A DNA stretch of 64,000 nucleotides from Clostridiales bacterium (GTDB lineage: Bacteria; Bacillota; Clostridia; Lachnospirales; Lachnospiraceae). The translations under genes and the position numbers were made by a program. Of the stretch, positions 1 to 9,001 are shown piece by piece (the first letter of the stretch is position 1; each line of letters opens with the position of its first letter). The notes under the pieces were generated by a model. It did no database searches, was not told the DNA's origin, and worked only from the letters and a program-made list of their open reading frames with translations. The DNA lies in NCBI GenBank assembly GCA_029227635.1, contig JAQYAH010000005.1, positions 1 to 64,000 on the forward strand, read 5' to 3'.

Positions 1-755
1 ACATTGAGGAGATGGACATTACTAATCCGGGAGAAGTGGATAAGGTCATCTCAGAGTCTGATGTGGAAGCAGTTATTCACTGCGCAGCTTACACTGCGGT
101 GGATGCGGCAGAGGATAATGAGGAGATTGCCCGTAAGGTCAACAGAGACGGAACCGCAAATATTGCGGAAGTATGCAGAAAACTTGATCTCAAGATGATG
201 TATATCAGTACCGACTATGTTTTTGACGGAGAAGGGGACAGACCCTGGGAGCCGGATGAGGAGAGACATCCCCTGAATATGTACGGTCTCACCAAGTATG
301 AAGGTGAACTTGCCGTGGAGGAGAAACTTGATAAATTCTTCATTGTCAGAATTTCCTGGGTCTTTGGAGTAAACGGCAAGAACTTTATCAAAACTATGCT
401 TAGGCTGGGCAGAGAGCGGGATTCGCTCACTGTGGTTAACGATCAGATAGGTTCACCCACCTATACTTATGACCTTGCCCGGCTTCTTGTTGATATGATT
501 GAAACTGATAAGTATGGAAGATATCATGCAACCAACGAGGGAATCTGTTCCTGGTATGAGTTTGCCTGTGAGATCTTCAAAGTGGCAGGGATAGAGGTTT
601 CGGTGTCTCCGGTTACTTCGGATGAATATCCCACAAGAGCCAGACGCCCCAGAAACAGCCGAATGAGCAAGACTAAACTTACCGATAATGGATTTGCACT
701 TCTGCCGGCCTGGCAGGATGCACTGGCCCGGTATATCAAAGAGATAGAGGGCTAG
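1..755 (+). CDS. rfbD: dTDP-4-dehydrorhamnose reductase, 5' end outside window
   Basis: This is the C-terminal part of an NAD(P)H-dependent short-chain dehydrogenase/reductase that makes dTDP-L-rhamnose for surface polysaccharide. The reading frame is open to the window edge, so the ATG at 12 (ORF track start) is internal and the nucleotide-binding glycine motif lies outside. Visible family marks are VIHCAAYTAVD, STDYVFDGE with the catalytic region, YGLTKYEGE (the YxxxK pair) and RISWVFG, as in RfbD/RmlD. About 250 residues are visible against roughly 280-300 for the family. It is followed 15 bases later by two LCP genes and a priming transferase, which fits a wall-polysaccharide cluster. The reductase call is strong. 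The rhamnose specificity is inferred from the family motifs. Confidence 0.88.
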   Translation, partial: IEEMDITNPGEVDKVISESDVEAVIHCAAYTAVDAAEDNEEIARKVNRDGTANIAEVCRKLDLKMMYISTDYVFDGEGDRPWEPDEERHPLNMYGLTKYEGELAVEEKLDKFFIVRISWVFGVNGKNFIKTMLRLGRERDSLTVVNDQIGSPTYTYDLARLLVDMIETDKYGRYHATNEGICSWYEFACEIFKVAGIEVSVSPVTSDEYPTRARRPRNSRMSKTKLTDNGFALLPAWQDALARYIKEIEG

Positions 756-770
756 CCATCAGGAGAAGGA

Positions 771-1895
771 ATGACGCGTAATATGGACAGACGGAGCACA
801 AGCGGCTCAAGGCGCCGAATGACAAGGGAAGAGGCCATGGCTATTCAGCGAAACGAGATGCGCAGGCTTCGCAAAAAAAGAAAAAGACGGAGAGTGCTTA
901 TCGGCATTGAATGCCTTGTACTCCTTATCCTGCTTGCAGGAGGATTTATTCTCTTTAAGCTGGGTAAACTGGACAGAGTGGCGCTAACCAACCTCAAAAC
1001 ATATCATGATTCAGGCCCCTACACGAACATCGCTCTGTTCGGACTTGATTCCAGAAGTCAGGAACTGAATGGTGGGGTAAACAGCGATACCATTATCATT
1101 GCCAGCATCAACAACAAGACTAAAGATGTTAAACTGGTTTCTGTGTACAGAGATACTCTTCTTGAGATGCCGGATGGGTATTATCATAAGATTAATTCCG
1201 CATATCTTGAAGGCCCGGAGAATGCTCTCAACGCTCTGAATTACAATCTTGACATGGATATCAAGAATTATGTGGCCATCAACTTTGAGGCTTTGATTCG
1301 CACCATCGATATGCTTGGGGGTATTGATGTGGAGATGACTGCCGAGGAGGCCTTCTGGTGTGACGGGTATATAGCTGAGACTGCGCTTGCGGCGGGAATG
1401 CCTATCCAGGGAGAGGAGGATCTTCTCCCCCATCAGAACGGTGGAACCTATCACTTGAATGGTATTCAGGCTACGGCTTTTTGCCGCATCAGATATACTG
1501 ACGGTTACGATTTCAGACGTACCGAGAGACAGCGGTATGTGCTCAAGCAGGTACTGGACAAGGCTAAGGATGCATCAGTCACTACTTTGAATGATATTGC
1601 GGACGAGGTGCTGCCCCTTGTTTCCACCAGTTTTAAGAACAGTGATATTATCAGCCTTGGCCTTAATGTGGCCAACTACAACCTTGTGGATACCACCGGA
1701 TTTCCTTTTGAATCCGTGTCTGACTGGACCGACAGCAGCGGATCCCAGTGTGTTGTGGCTGTAGGCTATGAAGACAACGTGAAGAAGCTGCACGAGTGGC
1801 TTTTCCCCGACCAGGAATATGAGGTCTCGGAAGAAGTTCACCTGATCAGTGAAACGATAATCTACATCACCGGAATAAGTCCGGTGAATAACTAG
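771..1895 (+). CDS. LytR-CpsA-Psr (LCP) family wall-polymer ligase, copy 1
   Basis: LCP proteins transfer undecaprenyl-linked glycopolymers onto peptidoglycan at the outer face of the membrane. The 374-residue product has a very basic cytoplasmic N-terminus (residues 1-41), one membrane segment (about 42-63) and an extracellular LCP domain. The domain shows NIALFGLDSR, NSDTIIIASIN, SVYRDT and the FRRTERQRYVL region with its conserved arginines. The ATG at 771 has AGGAG five bases upstream, which favours it over the ATG at 783. It lies between rfbD and a second, very similar LCP gene. The two share long near-identical stretches such as GYIAETALAAGMPIQG, which points to tandem duplication. The family is certain. 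The exact polymer transferred is unknown. Confidence 0.9.
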   Translation: MTRNMDRRSTSGSRRRMTREEAMAIQRNEMRRLRKKRKRRRVLIGIECLVLLILLAGGFILFKLGKLDRVALTNLKTYHDSGPYTNIALFGLDSRSQELNGGVNSDTIIIASINNKTKDVKLVSVYRDTLLEMPDGYYHKINSAYLEGPENALNALNYNLDMDIKNYVAINFEALIRTIDMLGGIDVEMTAEEAFWCDGYIAETALAAGMPIQGEEDLLPHQNGGTYHLNGIQATAFCRIRYTDGYDFRRTERQRYVLKQVLDKAKDASVTTLNDIADEVLPLVSTSFKNSDIISLGLNVANYNLVDTTGFPFESVSDWTDSSGSQCVVAVGYEDNVKKLHEWLFPDQEYEVSEEVHLISETIIYITGISPVNN

Positions 1896-1920
1896 TTTAT
1901 TCTAAGGAGAATATTGAAAG

Positions 1921-3183
1921 ATGGCGAACAACAAAAAGCCCAGATCTCGTGCGAGACGAAGATTCAGAAGTTTTCTGATCTTTATTGAAGTAGTGGCAAT
2001 GTTGCTTGTGGTAATGGGAAGCTATGTCTGGGGTAAGGTCAGCAGGATCAATACTCTGGAATTGGATAGCTCAAAGCTTTACATAAATGAGGAGGCGGCC
2101 CAGAGAAATCTTACGGGTTACATCAACGTCGCTCTTTTTGGCGTGGATTCAAGATCAGGACTCTTAAGTGACGGCACCAACAGCGACACCATGATCGTTG
2201 CCAGTATTGACAATAACAACAAGAAGGTCAATATGGTATCCCTTTACCGAGATACTTACATTGATATCTGTAATTCCTATAACAGCTACACAAAGGCTAA
2301 TGCAGCTTATGCTCAAGGAGGGCCGGAAGGAGCTCTCAGCATGCTGAACAAAAGCATGGATCTCACACTGGATAAGTATATAACAGTGGATTTCGGAGCT
2401 CTTATCAAGGTTATCGACGGCCTTGGGGGAATTGATATCGAAATGACCGCAGAAGAGGCATATTGGACCGATGGATATATTGCTGAGACTGCACTTGCTG
2501 CGGGAATGCCTATCCAGGGGCCTGAAGATCAGCTGCCTCATCAGAAGGGCGGTACTTATCACGTGAATGGTATTCAGGCAACTGCTTTCTGCCGTGTAAG
2601 ATATACCGAGGGTGATGACTTCAAAAGAACCGAACGTCAGAGATATGTTCTCAGTGTAATCTTTGAGAAAGCAAAGACTATGGATATGGCTACTTTAAGT
2701 GATATCGCAGATGAAGTTTTCCCCTATGTTCTCACAAACATGTCCCTCAAGGAGATGATATCCATAGGTTCGGCAATAATTTCTTATGACTTGGGAGACT
2801 CTATCGGTCTTCCTATCAATAAGGTGACTGGATATGTAGGAGCAAGCGGTGACTGTGTAATCCCTACAAACTGGTATGAAGATGTGAAATATATGCACGG
2901 TGTTCTTTTCGGAGATACCAGTTATAATCCTTCAAGTGTAGTTCAGGAAATGAGCAATACCATGAGCGGAACTTCCTACACAAATGAACCAACAGGTGAC
3001 TATTCCGATTCTGAGTATGATTCGGGTTATAATTCGGGATATGATCCGGGTTATGGTTCAGGTACTGATTCCGGAAGCAGTTCGGGAGGTACATCCGGCT
3101 CTGATTCCGAAAGCGGCTCTGGGGGAAGTGATGGCGGCACCGGAGATGTTACTGCTCCCGACCCCGGAACGGGAACCGAGTAG
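1921..3183 (+). CDS. LytR-CpsA-Psr (LCP) family wall-polymer ligase, copy 2, Ser/Gly-rich tail
   Basis: This second LCP protein has 420 residues: a basic N-terminus, a membrane segment at about 18-38, then an LCP domain with NVALFGVDSR, NSDTMIVAS, SLYRDTYID and DFKRTERQRYVL. It parallels copy 1 along the whole domain, including the same insert (GYIAETALAAGMPIQG) before the last conserved arginines. Unlike copy 1, it ends in a low-complexity tail of about 70 residues rich in Ser, Gly, Asp and Tyr (repeats like YDSGYNSGYDPG). The tail is probably an unstructured wall-spanning or wall-contact extension. An AAGGAG-like site precedes the ATG. It is expected to attach the polysaccharide made by the neighbouring genes to peptidoglycan. 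Confidence 0.9.
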   Translation: MANNKKPRSRARRRFRSFLIFIEVVAMLLVVMGSYVWGKVSRINTLELDSSKLYINEEAAQRNLTGYINVALFGVDSRSGLLSDGTNSDTMIVASIDNNNKKVNMVSLYRDTYIDICNSYNSYTKANAAYAQGGPEGALSMLNKSMDLTLDKYITVDFGALIKVIDGLGGIDIEMTAEEAYWTDGYIAETALAAGMPIQGPEDQLPHQKGGTYHVNGIQATAFCRVRYTEGDDFKRTERQRYVLSVIFEKAKTMDMATLSDIADEVFPYVLTNMSLKEMISIGSAIISYDLGDSIGLPINKVTGYVGASGDCVIPTNWYEDVKYMHGVLFGDTSYNPSSVVQEMSNTMSGTSYTNEPTGDYSDSEYDSGYNSGYDPGYGSGTDSGSSSGGTSGSDSESGSGGSDGGTGDVTAPDPGTGTE

Positions 3184-3228
3184 AGGTAAGACCCGGCTGA
3201 GAATAACTCTGTCTGACAGGAGATATTT

Positions 3229-4629
3229 ATGATTCAGGATAACCAAAAGTATCTTAATAGAATATATGTTGTTTTTGATATACTGATAACCTGTTTTTCC
3301 TTCATCTTTGCCTGGTATTTGAAATTCAGAAGCGGACTGTTTTCATTTCAGATTTCCCTGAGCTACTATCAGTACATGAAGGCGTTGGTACTCATGGTAC
3401 CTTATTACATTATCCTCTATAATGCTTTCCACCTTTATGTGACAAGGAGGATACAGGGAAGAAGAGAGGAACTGGCAAATATTATAAAGGCTAATATCAT
3501 TGGTCTTCTTGGATTTATACTTGTCCTTTACCTTACAAGACAGGCAGATTTTTCCAGAATCATGCTGTTCATTTTCTTCTGCCTTAATGTAGTGCTGGAC
3601 ACCCTGGTTAGAAACCTTGTCCGGGGCGTAATCGCATCCATCAGAAAGAATGGATACAATAACAAAAATGTACTTCTCATCGGATACAGCCATTCCGCAG
3701 AGGAATACATCGACCGGGTTCTTTTGAATCCCCAGTGGGGGTACGTCATCAGAGGCATTCTGGATGACAATATGGAAAGAGGAACGGAGTATAAGGGAAT
3801 CAGAGTTCTTGGCACTGTGGATAATCTGAATTTTATCCTGCCGCAGAACAAGTTGGATGAGATCATTATCACACTTAAGCTTGATGAGTATCACAACCTT
3901 GGTAAGATCGTCAGTATGTGTGAGAAATCCGGTGTTCACACTAAGTTCATACCGGATTACAGTGACATTATCTCAACCAAGCCCTACACCGAAGATTTGG
4001 TGGGACTTCCGGTTATCAATATCCGTCATGTACCACTGAACAACACCTTTAGCTGGATCGCCAAGCGGGCAGTGGATATTTTCGGTGCACTGGTTGCGTT
4101 GATACTGTTTTCACCTATAATGCTGACCTGTGCCATTATCATAAAGGTCACATCTCCCGGACCTCTCATCTTTAAGCAGGAGAGAGTAGGACTCCATAAT
4201 AAGAACTTTTATATGTATAAGTTCCGTTCTATGGTAGTACAGGATGAAAAAGACGAGAAGAAGGGCTGGACGGTCAAGAATGACCCCAGAGTTACTCCTA
4301 TCGGTAAGTTTATCCGAAAGACCAGTATCGATGAGATGCCACAGTTTATCAATGTCCTTAAAGGCGATATGAGCCTTGTGGGACCCAGACCTGAGAGACC
4401 GCAATTTGTAGAGAAATTTAAGGAAGAGATTCCTCGTTATATGATCAAGCACCAGGTAAGACCGGGACTCACCGGTTGGGCTCAGGTGAACGGACTCAGA
4501 GGTGACACTTCAATTAAGAAGCGTATTGATTGTGACCTGTATTATATTGAGAACTGGTCCATGGGATTTGACTTCAAGATTCTTTTCCTTACATTCTTCA
4601 AGGGTTTTGTAAACAAAAACGCATACTAG
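3229..4629 (+). CDS. Undecaprenyl-phosphate sugar phosphotransferase (priming glycosyltransferase)
   Basis: This 466-residue membrane enzyme starts polysaccharide repeat-unit synthesis by moving a sugar-1-phosphate from a nucleotide sugar to undecaprenyl phosphate. The N-terminal third carries several hydrophobic segments. A Rossmann-like middle domain follows (VLLIGYSHSAEEYIDRVLLN). The C-terminal bacterial sugar transferase domain has KRAVDIFGALVAL, KFRSM, the DEMPQFINVLKGDMSLVGPRPE core and RPGLTGWAQVNG. The length and layout match the WcaJ/CpsE-type 'polyprenyl glycosylphosphotransferase' family. ACAGGAGA sits upstream of the ATG. Glucose or galactose as the first sugar is likely from the family but cannot be read here. 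Neighbouring rfbD, LCP and GT2 genes supply the rest of the pathway. Confidence 0.92.
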   Translation: MIQDNQKYLNRIYVVFDILITCFSFIFAWYLKFRSGLFSFQISLSYYQYMKALVLMVPYYIILYNAFHLYVTRRIQGRREELANIIKANIIGLLGFILVLYLTRQADFSRIMLFIFFCLNVVLDTLVRNLVRGVIASIRKNGYNNKNVLLIGYSHSAEEYIDRVLLNPQWGYVIRGILDDNMERGTEYKGIRVLGTVDNLNFILPQNKLDEIIITLKLDEYHNLGKIVSMCEKSGVHTKFIPDYSDIISTKPYTEDLVGLPVINIRHVPLNNTFSWIAKRAVDIFGALVALILFSPIMLTCAIIIKVTSPGPLIFKQERVGLHNKNFYMYKFRSMVVQDEKDEKKGWTVKNDPRVTPIGKFIRKTSIDEMPQFINVLKGDMSLVGPRPERPQFVEKFKEEIPRYMIKHQVRPGLTGWAQVNGLRGDTSIKKRIDCDLYYIENWSMGFDFKILFLTFFKGFVNKNAY

Positions 4630-4642
4630 AGAGGGTATAGTT

Positions 4643-6880
4643 ATGAAAAAGAGCGGCAAAAGGTTGATTAGTTTACTGCTAGCTTTAATGTTGACCTTAA
4701 CTCTAACAATTCAGGCTTTTGCAGAGGAGCCTCAGGGGACTCAGAATGTAGAAGATACTGAATCAGAGGTGCCTGAATCAGGCAAAGATACCGAAGAAGT
4801 TGATTCACTGGAGGGTAATACCGCCAATGATTTGGATACCGATACCAATTTGACTGGGGATAAACCCACTGATCCAGTTCAGGTGCCTGAAGATGAAGAT
4901 GCTGAAAAGGCACAGCCGTCTGTTGTCTATTCCACCCACGTACAGACCTACGGCTGGATGGACGAGGTGAAGGACGGCGAACCCTCAGGAACCTGGGGAA
5001 AATCCAAGCGTATAGAGGCAATCAGTATCCGAATGGAAGGAGATATGGACCTGCAGGTGCAGGGCAAAGCCTTTGTACAGGATTCCGGCTGGACCGGGTA
5101 TATTGGAGAGGGTTCCACAATAGGAACAGAAGGTCAGAGCAAGGCTATGTATGGTCTTGTTCTCAGACTTACCGGTGCCGATGCCGGGAATTACGACATC
5201 TGGTACAGAATGCATATCCAGACTTATGGCTGGCTTGACTGGGCAAAAACCGGAGAGAGAGCCGGAAGTACTCTTGAGCGGAGAATCGAAGCGTTGGAAG
5301 TGGTTGTGCTTCCCAAATCTGAGACTCCCGAAAGTCTCGGAGAGAGTAAGTATCCTGCATATCTCACTGCAGTAGAGAATGATACGGAGGGTGTACATAT
5401 TCAGTATCAGGCTCATGTACAGACCTATGGCTGGCAGAGTCCGGTTTCAGATGGTGCGGTAGCAGGCACAAGCGGCCAGTCTAAGAGAATCGAAGCCATT
5501 AAGGCTTATATCACCGGTATTGACAATGAAGATCTTTCCCTTATTGCTGCTGCTCATGTACAGGGTATAGGCTGGATCGATGGAATCAAAGAAGGCGAGC
5601 TTATCGGCACTGCCGGTCAATCAAAGCGCGTGGAAGGTTTCAAATTCAGCCTTACAGGTAACCGTGCGGATGAGTTTAGTATTTATTACAGAACTCATGT
5701 ACAACATTTGGGATGGCTTAACTGGGCCAGCAATGGAGAGATTTCAGGTACAACCGGATTAAGCCTCAGAGTGGAAGCGGTACAAATCCTCATCCTTCCA
5801 AAGGACCAGGAGGCGCCTTCGACAGAGGATGGGCTTCCCTACAGTTCCTATAGTTCAGATGACTGTTCCGTAAAGTATTCCGCATACCACGATGATTCCT
5901 GGAATGATGTGGTATCAGGACCCGAGACAGTAGGAAATACCGATAGTGCTACCATAATTCGGGGTCTTGAGGCTTATCTGTACGGTACTATTCCCGGCGG
6001 GGTGACCTATTCTGCACTGATCTCCAATGACGGATGGTCAGATTGGATCTCTGACGGTACACCTAATATGAACGGGGAGGAGCAGCTTGAGGCTCTGAGG
6101 ATCAAGCTCACCGGAACCGCCAAGAATCTTTACAACATTTACTACAGAGTATATACCGATGAATTCGGATGGCTCGGTTGGGCAGTAAATGGACAAAATG
6201 CCGGAACAAGACAGTTTGGATATCCTATCAGAGCCTTTCAGATTCAGATCCTTCCAAAGAACGGATCCAAGGGTAAACTTCCTACCGGAGGAGCCTACAA
6301 GGAGAAGAACTATTATTATCTGATGTCTGAGTTTACGACTACCTCCACAAATACCGCCAACGGCACTTATAACATGACAAAGGCTCTGGCTCAGTTTAAC
6401 GGCAAGACTATTCAGCCCGGACAGACCTTGTCATTTAATGCTACTACAGGCTACTGCGGAGCTGCCAATGGTTATCTCCTCGCCGGTGTTGTGGGAGGTC
6501 TTGGTTACGGCGGTGGAATCTGCCAGGCTTCAACCACCTTGTACGGAGCCTACTTAAGGGCCGGTCTTACGGTTATTGAGCGGCGCAACCACAGTGTGAG
6601 ATCCACCTATGTTCCCGCCGGCCTCGATGCCATGATCGATTATGGCTCATCTGATCTCAAGATCAGAAACGATCATCCTTTCCCGGTTAAGATCGTGACC
6701 TGGACAGAGAACAAGGTGCTTCACTGCCAGATTTGGGGAAATCCTCCTTCCTGGTATGACAAGGTAGTCATCAAATCCTGGATGACTTCTTCCACAACGG
6801 CTCAGGCTTCAAGAACATATTACCTTAACGGCAAGGTTGTAAAGACTGAAGCTCTTCCCAGCTCTCGTTACAGAAAGTAG
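4643..6880 (+). CDS. Secreted ChW-repeat protein with C-terminal VanW domain
   Basis: This 745-residue exported protein has a signal peptide (MKKSGKRLISLLLALMLTLT..QAFAEE), then an acidic low-complexity linker (about 30-95). Nine ChW (clostridial hydrophobic W) repeats follow (about 95-545), recognisable by HVQTYGW, an xAGT turn and RIEA. They fall into three triplets. Each triplet closes with a repeat of the YRxHxQxxGWLxWA type ending in ILPK. The last 190 residues are a VanW domain (LSFNATTGYCGAANGYLLAGVVGG, GGGICQASTTLY). ChW repeats are thought to mediate wall or surface binding. VanW is linked to glycopeptide-resistance loci but has no settled activity. Its place in a wall-polysaccharide cluster suggests a wall-modifying or wall-sensing role, which is inference. 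Confidence 0.85.
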   Translation: MKKSGKRLISLLLALMLTLTLTIQAFAEEPQGTQNVEDTESEVPESGKDTEEVDSLEGNTANDLDTDTNLTGDKPTDPVQVPEDEDAEKAQPSVVYSTHVQTYGWMDEVKDGEPSGTWGKSKRIEAISIRMEGDMDLQVQGKAFVQDSGWTGYIGEGSTIGTEGQSKAMYGLVLRLTGADAGNYDIWYRMHIQTYGWLDWAKTGERAGSTLERRIEALEVVVLPKSETPESLGESKYPAYLTAVENDTEGVHIQYQAHVQTYGWQSPVSDGAVAGTSGQSKRIEAIKAYITGIDNEDLSLIAAAHVQGIGWIDGIKEGELIGTAGQSKRVEGFKFSLTGNRADEFSIYYRTHVQHLGWLNWASNGEISGTTGLSLRVEAVQILILPKDQEAPSTEDGLPYSSYSSDDCSVKYSAYHDDSWNDVVSGPETVGNTDSATIIRGLEAYLYGTIPGGVTYSALISNDGWSDWISDGTPNMNGEEQLEALRIKLTGTAKNLYNIYYRVYTDEFGWLGWAVNGQNAGTRQFGYPIRAFQIQILPKNGSKGKLPTGGAYKEKNYYYLMSEFTTTSTNTANGTYNMTKALAQFNGKTIQPGQTLSFNATTGYCGAANGYLLAGVVGGLGYGGGICQASTTLYGAYLRAGLTVIERRNHSVRSTYVPAGLDAMIDYGSSDLKIRNDHPFPVKIVTWTENKVLHCQIWGNPPSWYDKVVIKSWMTSSTTAQASRTYYLNGKVVKTEALPSSRYRK

Positions 6881-6886
6881 TATTAT

Positions 6887-7819
6887 ATGTCAGTTAATAA
6901 TTATGATATTGTCATCCCGGTATTCAGACCGAAGAGAGAAGATCTCAATTCTTTGTTGAAGAAGCTCTTTTCCCAGAGCATTCCACCGAAGAAGGTAGTA
7001 CTTATCAACACAATCAGCGAGGATACTGACCTTAGTTATATCAGGGACGACAGAGTTGAGATCGTAAATATCAACAAAAAAGACTTTGATCACGGAGGAA
7101 CTCGCCGTTTAGGCGAGTCCCTTTGTCGTGAGGAGTATGTTATCTTCATGACACAGGATGCGGTGCCAAATAATGAAAAAACGGCGGAAGAACTTCTGAA
7201 GCCTTTCTCTGATCCGGAAGTTGGCGTGTCCTACGCAAGACAGCTTCCCAAAAAAGACTGTACCCCCTCTGAAGTAATTACCCGGGGGTTCAACTATCCT
7301 CCAGGGGATAAAAAGAAAACTTTGAAGGATGTGTCGGAACTGGGAATCAAGGCTTACTTCTGTTCCGATGTGTGTGCAGCCTACAGAAGATCAACTTATG
7401 AGAAGCTGGGAGGATTTGATCATCCCCTGCTTTTTAATGAAGATATGCTGATGGCCTACAAGATGCTTCACGCCGGCTTTGCAGTCTACTATGCCTCCAA
7501 AGCTGAGGTGATTCATTCCCACAACTATACCTGTGCCCAGCAATTCCACCGGAATTTTGATCTTGGCTCTTCTCAGGCGGATCATCCTGAAGTGTTTGAG
7601 AGCGTGAGCTCAGAGTCAGAGGGAATGAAGCTTGTAAAGACAACACTTAGGCATCTGATAAAGATTGGGAAACCCTATCTGATACCGGCATTTTGCATTA
7701 ATTGTGCCGCAAGGTATGCGGGTTTTTTCCTTGGAAAAAGATATCGCAGACTCCCGGGGAAGTTTGTGCTTTGGGCTACTTCCGATTCATCTTTTTGGAT
7801 AAATATGAGGGGGTATTGA
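6887..7819 (+). CDS. Glycosyltransferase family 2, rhamnosyltransferase-like
   Basis: This 310-residue GT2 enzyme should add a sugar to a lipid-linked polysaccharide intermediate at the cytoplasmic face. It has the GT-A start IVIPVFRPKREDLNSLL and the VNINKKDFDHGGTRRLG segment, a hallmark of RfbF-type rhamnosyltransferases. FMTQDAVP sits at the DXD-like position and FNEDMLMAYKM at the catalytic-base region. A C-terminal amphipathic part (LIPAFCINCAARYAGFFLGK) may touch the membrane. It begins 6 bases after the ChW-VanW gene and is followed one base after its stop by another GT2 gene, so the three are probably co-transcribed. Rhamnose as donor fits the upstream rfbD but is inferred. Confidence 0.85.
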   Translation: MSVNNYDIVIPVFRPKREDLNSLLKKLFSQSIPPKKVVLINTISEDTDLSYIRDDRVEIVNINKKDFDHGGTRRLGESLCREEYVIFMTQDAVPNNEKTAEELLKPFSDPEVGVSYARQLPKKDCTPSEVITRGFNYPPGDKKKTLKDVSELGIKAYFCSDVCAAYRRSTYEKLGGFDHPLLFNEDMLMAYKMLHAGFAVYYASKAEVIHSHNYTCAQQFHRNFDLGSSQADHPEVFESVSSESEGMKLVKTTLRHLIKIGKPYLIPAFCINCAARYAGFFLGKRYRRLPGKFVLWATSDSSFWINMRGY

Positions 7820-7820
7820 C

Positions 7821-8798
7821 TTGGCTTTTTCGGAACCTAATAAAAAAGTTACGGTAATTGTACCGGTGTACGGTGCAGAGCAGTATCTGGATGAATGTAT
7901 AAGATCGATATCAGATCAGACCTATAAAAATCTTGAGATAATCCTCGTGGATGATGGATCCAAAGATCGGTGTCCCGAGATTGTGGATTCCTGGGCACTT
8001 TTGGATTCAAGAATCAGAGTGGTTCATCAGGAGAATCAGGGAGTGTCAGTTGCCAGAAACAGAGCACTTGATATGGCAACAGGAGATTACCTGGCTTTTG
8101 TGGATTCTGATGATCACATTGATACTAAAATGATAGAAAGAATGGTAGCTTACCTGGAAGAATACGATGTGGATATGGTAAACTGCCAGTTTTATAGGCA
8201 ATATGATACCAGGATCGAGAAGGCTCACCCGGATTACGATGAGGAGCCCAGAGTACTTGATCCCTCCGAGGCAGTCAGCATTTTGCTTGATGAGAAGATA
8301 TTCACCAATTATTTTTTTACCAAACTGATAAAGGCAGAGGTGTTTGAGGAAATCAGATTTCCGGTGGGAAGATTCTTTGAAGACGCTGCCACTATGCACA
8401 AGGTTATTGCGGCCTGTAATAAGATCTGTCTAGTAAAAGATAACTTTTGCTACTACCGGATCCTTGACAACAGTGTAAGTCACACAAAATCTCTTAAAAA
8501 TATAGGAGACGCTTTATGGGCAGCTGAATATTGTCACGAAGGAGTGGTGGAACTGTTTCCAGAGCATAAAGTGAAGGCTGATATTCTCTACATTAAGAGA
8601 TTGTATCGGGACTATTTTGATCTGAGAGAGAAGTGTACTTCAAAGGGGACTACTGAGCACAAAGCCATGCTTAAAAAAACCCATTTGCTTTTGCAAAGAG
8701 CGGCATTGTCCTACAGAGGACCCGGAAGATTAAAATATCTTTCATATTCTTTTCCTGCTTTAAGGTATTTCTTGGGTAGGCTCGTTAGAATTATATAA
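7821..8798 (+). CDS. Glycosyltransferase family 2
   Basis: This 325-residue GT2 enzyme begins with a TTG start just after the preceding gene's stop. GAGGGGG nine bases upstream supports that start. The GT-A fold is clear: VTVIVPVYGAEQYLDECIRS, IILVDDGSKD, NQGVSVARNRALD and the DXD-type AFVDSDDHID. The remaining 200 residues resemble the mixed helical C-terminus of capsule and teichoic-acid side-chain transferases (FEDAATMHKV as acceptor-side motif). It is the last gene of the polysaccharide run, since a strong terminator follows. The donor and acceptor sugars cannot be told from the sequence. Confidence 0.88.
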   Translation: MAFSEPNKKVTVIVPVYGAEQYLDECIRSISDQTYKNLEIILVDDGSKDRCPEIVDSWALLDSRIRVVHQENQGVSVARNRALDMATGDYLAFVDSDDHIDTKMIERMVAYLEEYDVDMVNCQFYRQYDTRIEKAHPDYDEEPRVLDPSEAVSILLDEKIFTNYFFTKLIKAEVFEEIRFPVGRFFEDAATMHKVIAACNKICLVKDNFCYYRILDNSVSHTKSLKNIGDALWAAEYCHEGVVELFPEHKVKADILYIKRLYRDYFDLREKCTSKGTTEHKAMLKKTHLLLQRAALSYRGPGRLKYLSYSFPALRYFLGRLVRII

Positions 8799-8808
8799 GA
8801 ATCTTAGA

Positions 8809-8847
8809 AACCCCCTTTAGAGTTTTCAAGAGGGGGTTATCTTTTTT
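8809..8847 (+). terminator. Rho-independent terminator after the polysaccharide cluster
   Basis: AACCCCCT and AGGGGGTT form an 8-bp GC-rich stem around a short loop, followed by ATCTTTTTT. It lies just after the GT2 stop and directly before the ribosome-binding site of the htrA-type gene. Confidence 0.88.
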
Positions 8848-8863
8848 GAAAGAAGGAATGATC

Positions 8864-8986
8864 ATGAATAACCATTATGAGAATCAGGGAATGGATAATG
8901 TACAGAACCAAAGTTATGATAATCCAAATGCCGGAAATAATTATGTGCCTCAAAAGCCGCCTAAGAAAGTCCCCTTTGCTGTATAG
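8864..8986 (+). pseudogene. N-terminal 40 codons of the htrA-type gene, ended by in-frame TAG
   Basis: An ATG at 8864 with a good GAAGGA site opens a frame reading MNNHYENQGMDNVQNQ and on to KKVPFAV, then a TAG at 8984-8986. The same frame then continues without a break (LVASAVAFGLIAGVV) into the protease ORF at 9002. The 40 codons look like the usual hydrophilic, Asn/Gln-rich cytoplasmic tail of a membrane-anchored HtrA, and the TAG falls in the first turn of its membrane helix. A single base change such as CAG to TAG would explain it. Whether this is a real nonsense mutation, a sequencing or assembly error, or read-through cannot be decided here. Confidence 0.7.
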
Positions 8987-9001
8987 CTTGTAGCCTCCGC
9001 A

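Noticed and set aside
2984-3232. 82-codon + strand ORF in the tail of the second LCP gene
   Set aside because: It is another frame of a repetitive Ser/Gly/Tyr tail. Its Met/Ile/Val-rich product follows from the repeat.
8984-8986. TAG in htrA as programmed recoding (pyrrolysine or similar)
   Set aside because: There is no sign of a recoding element, and the position is in a plain membrane helix. Mutation or base error is simpler.
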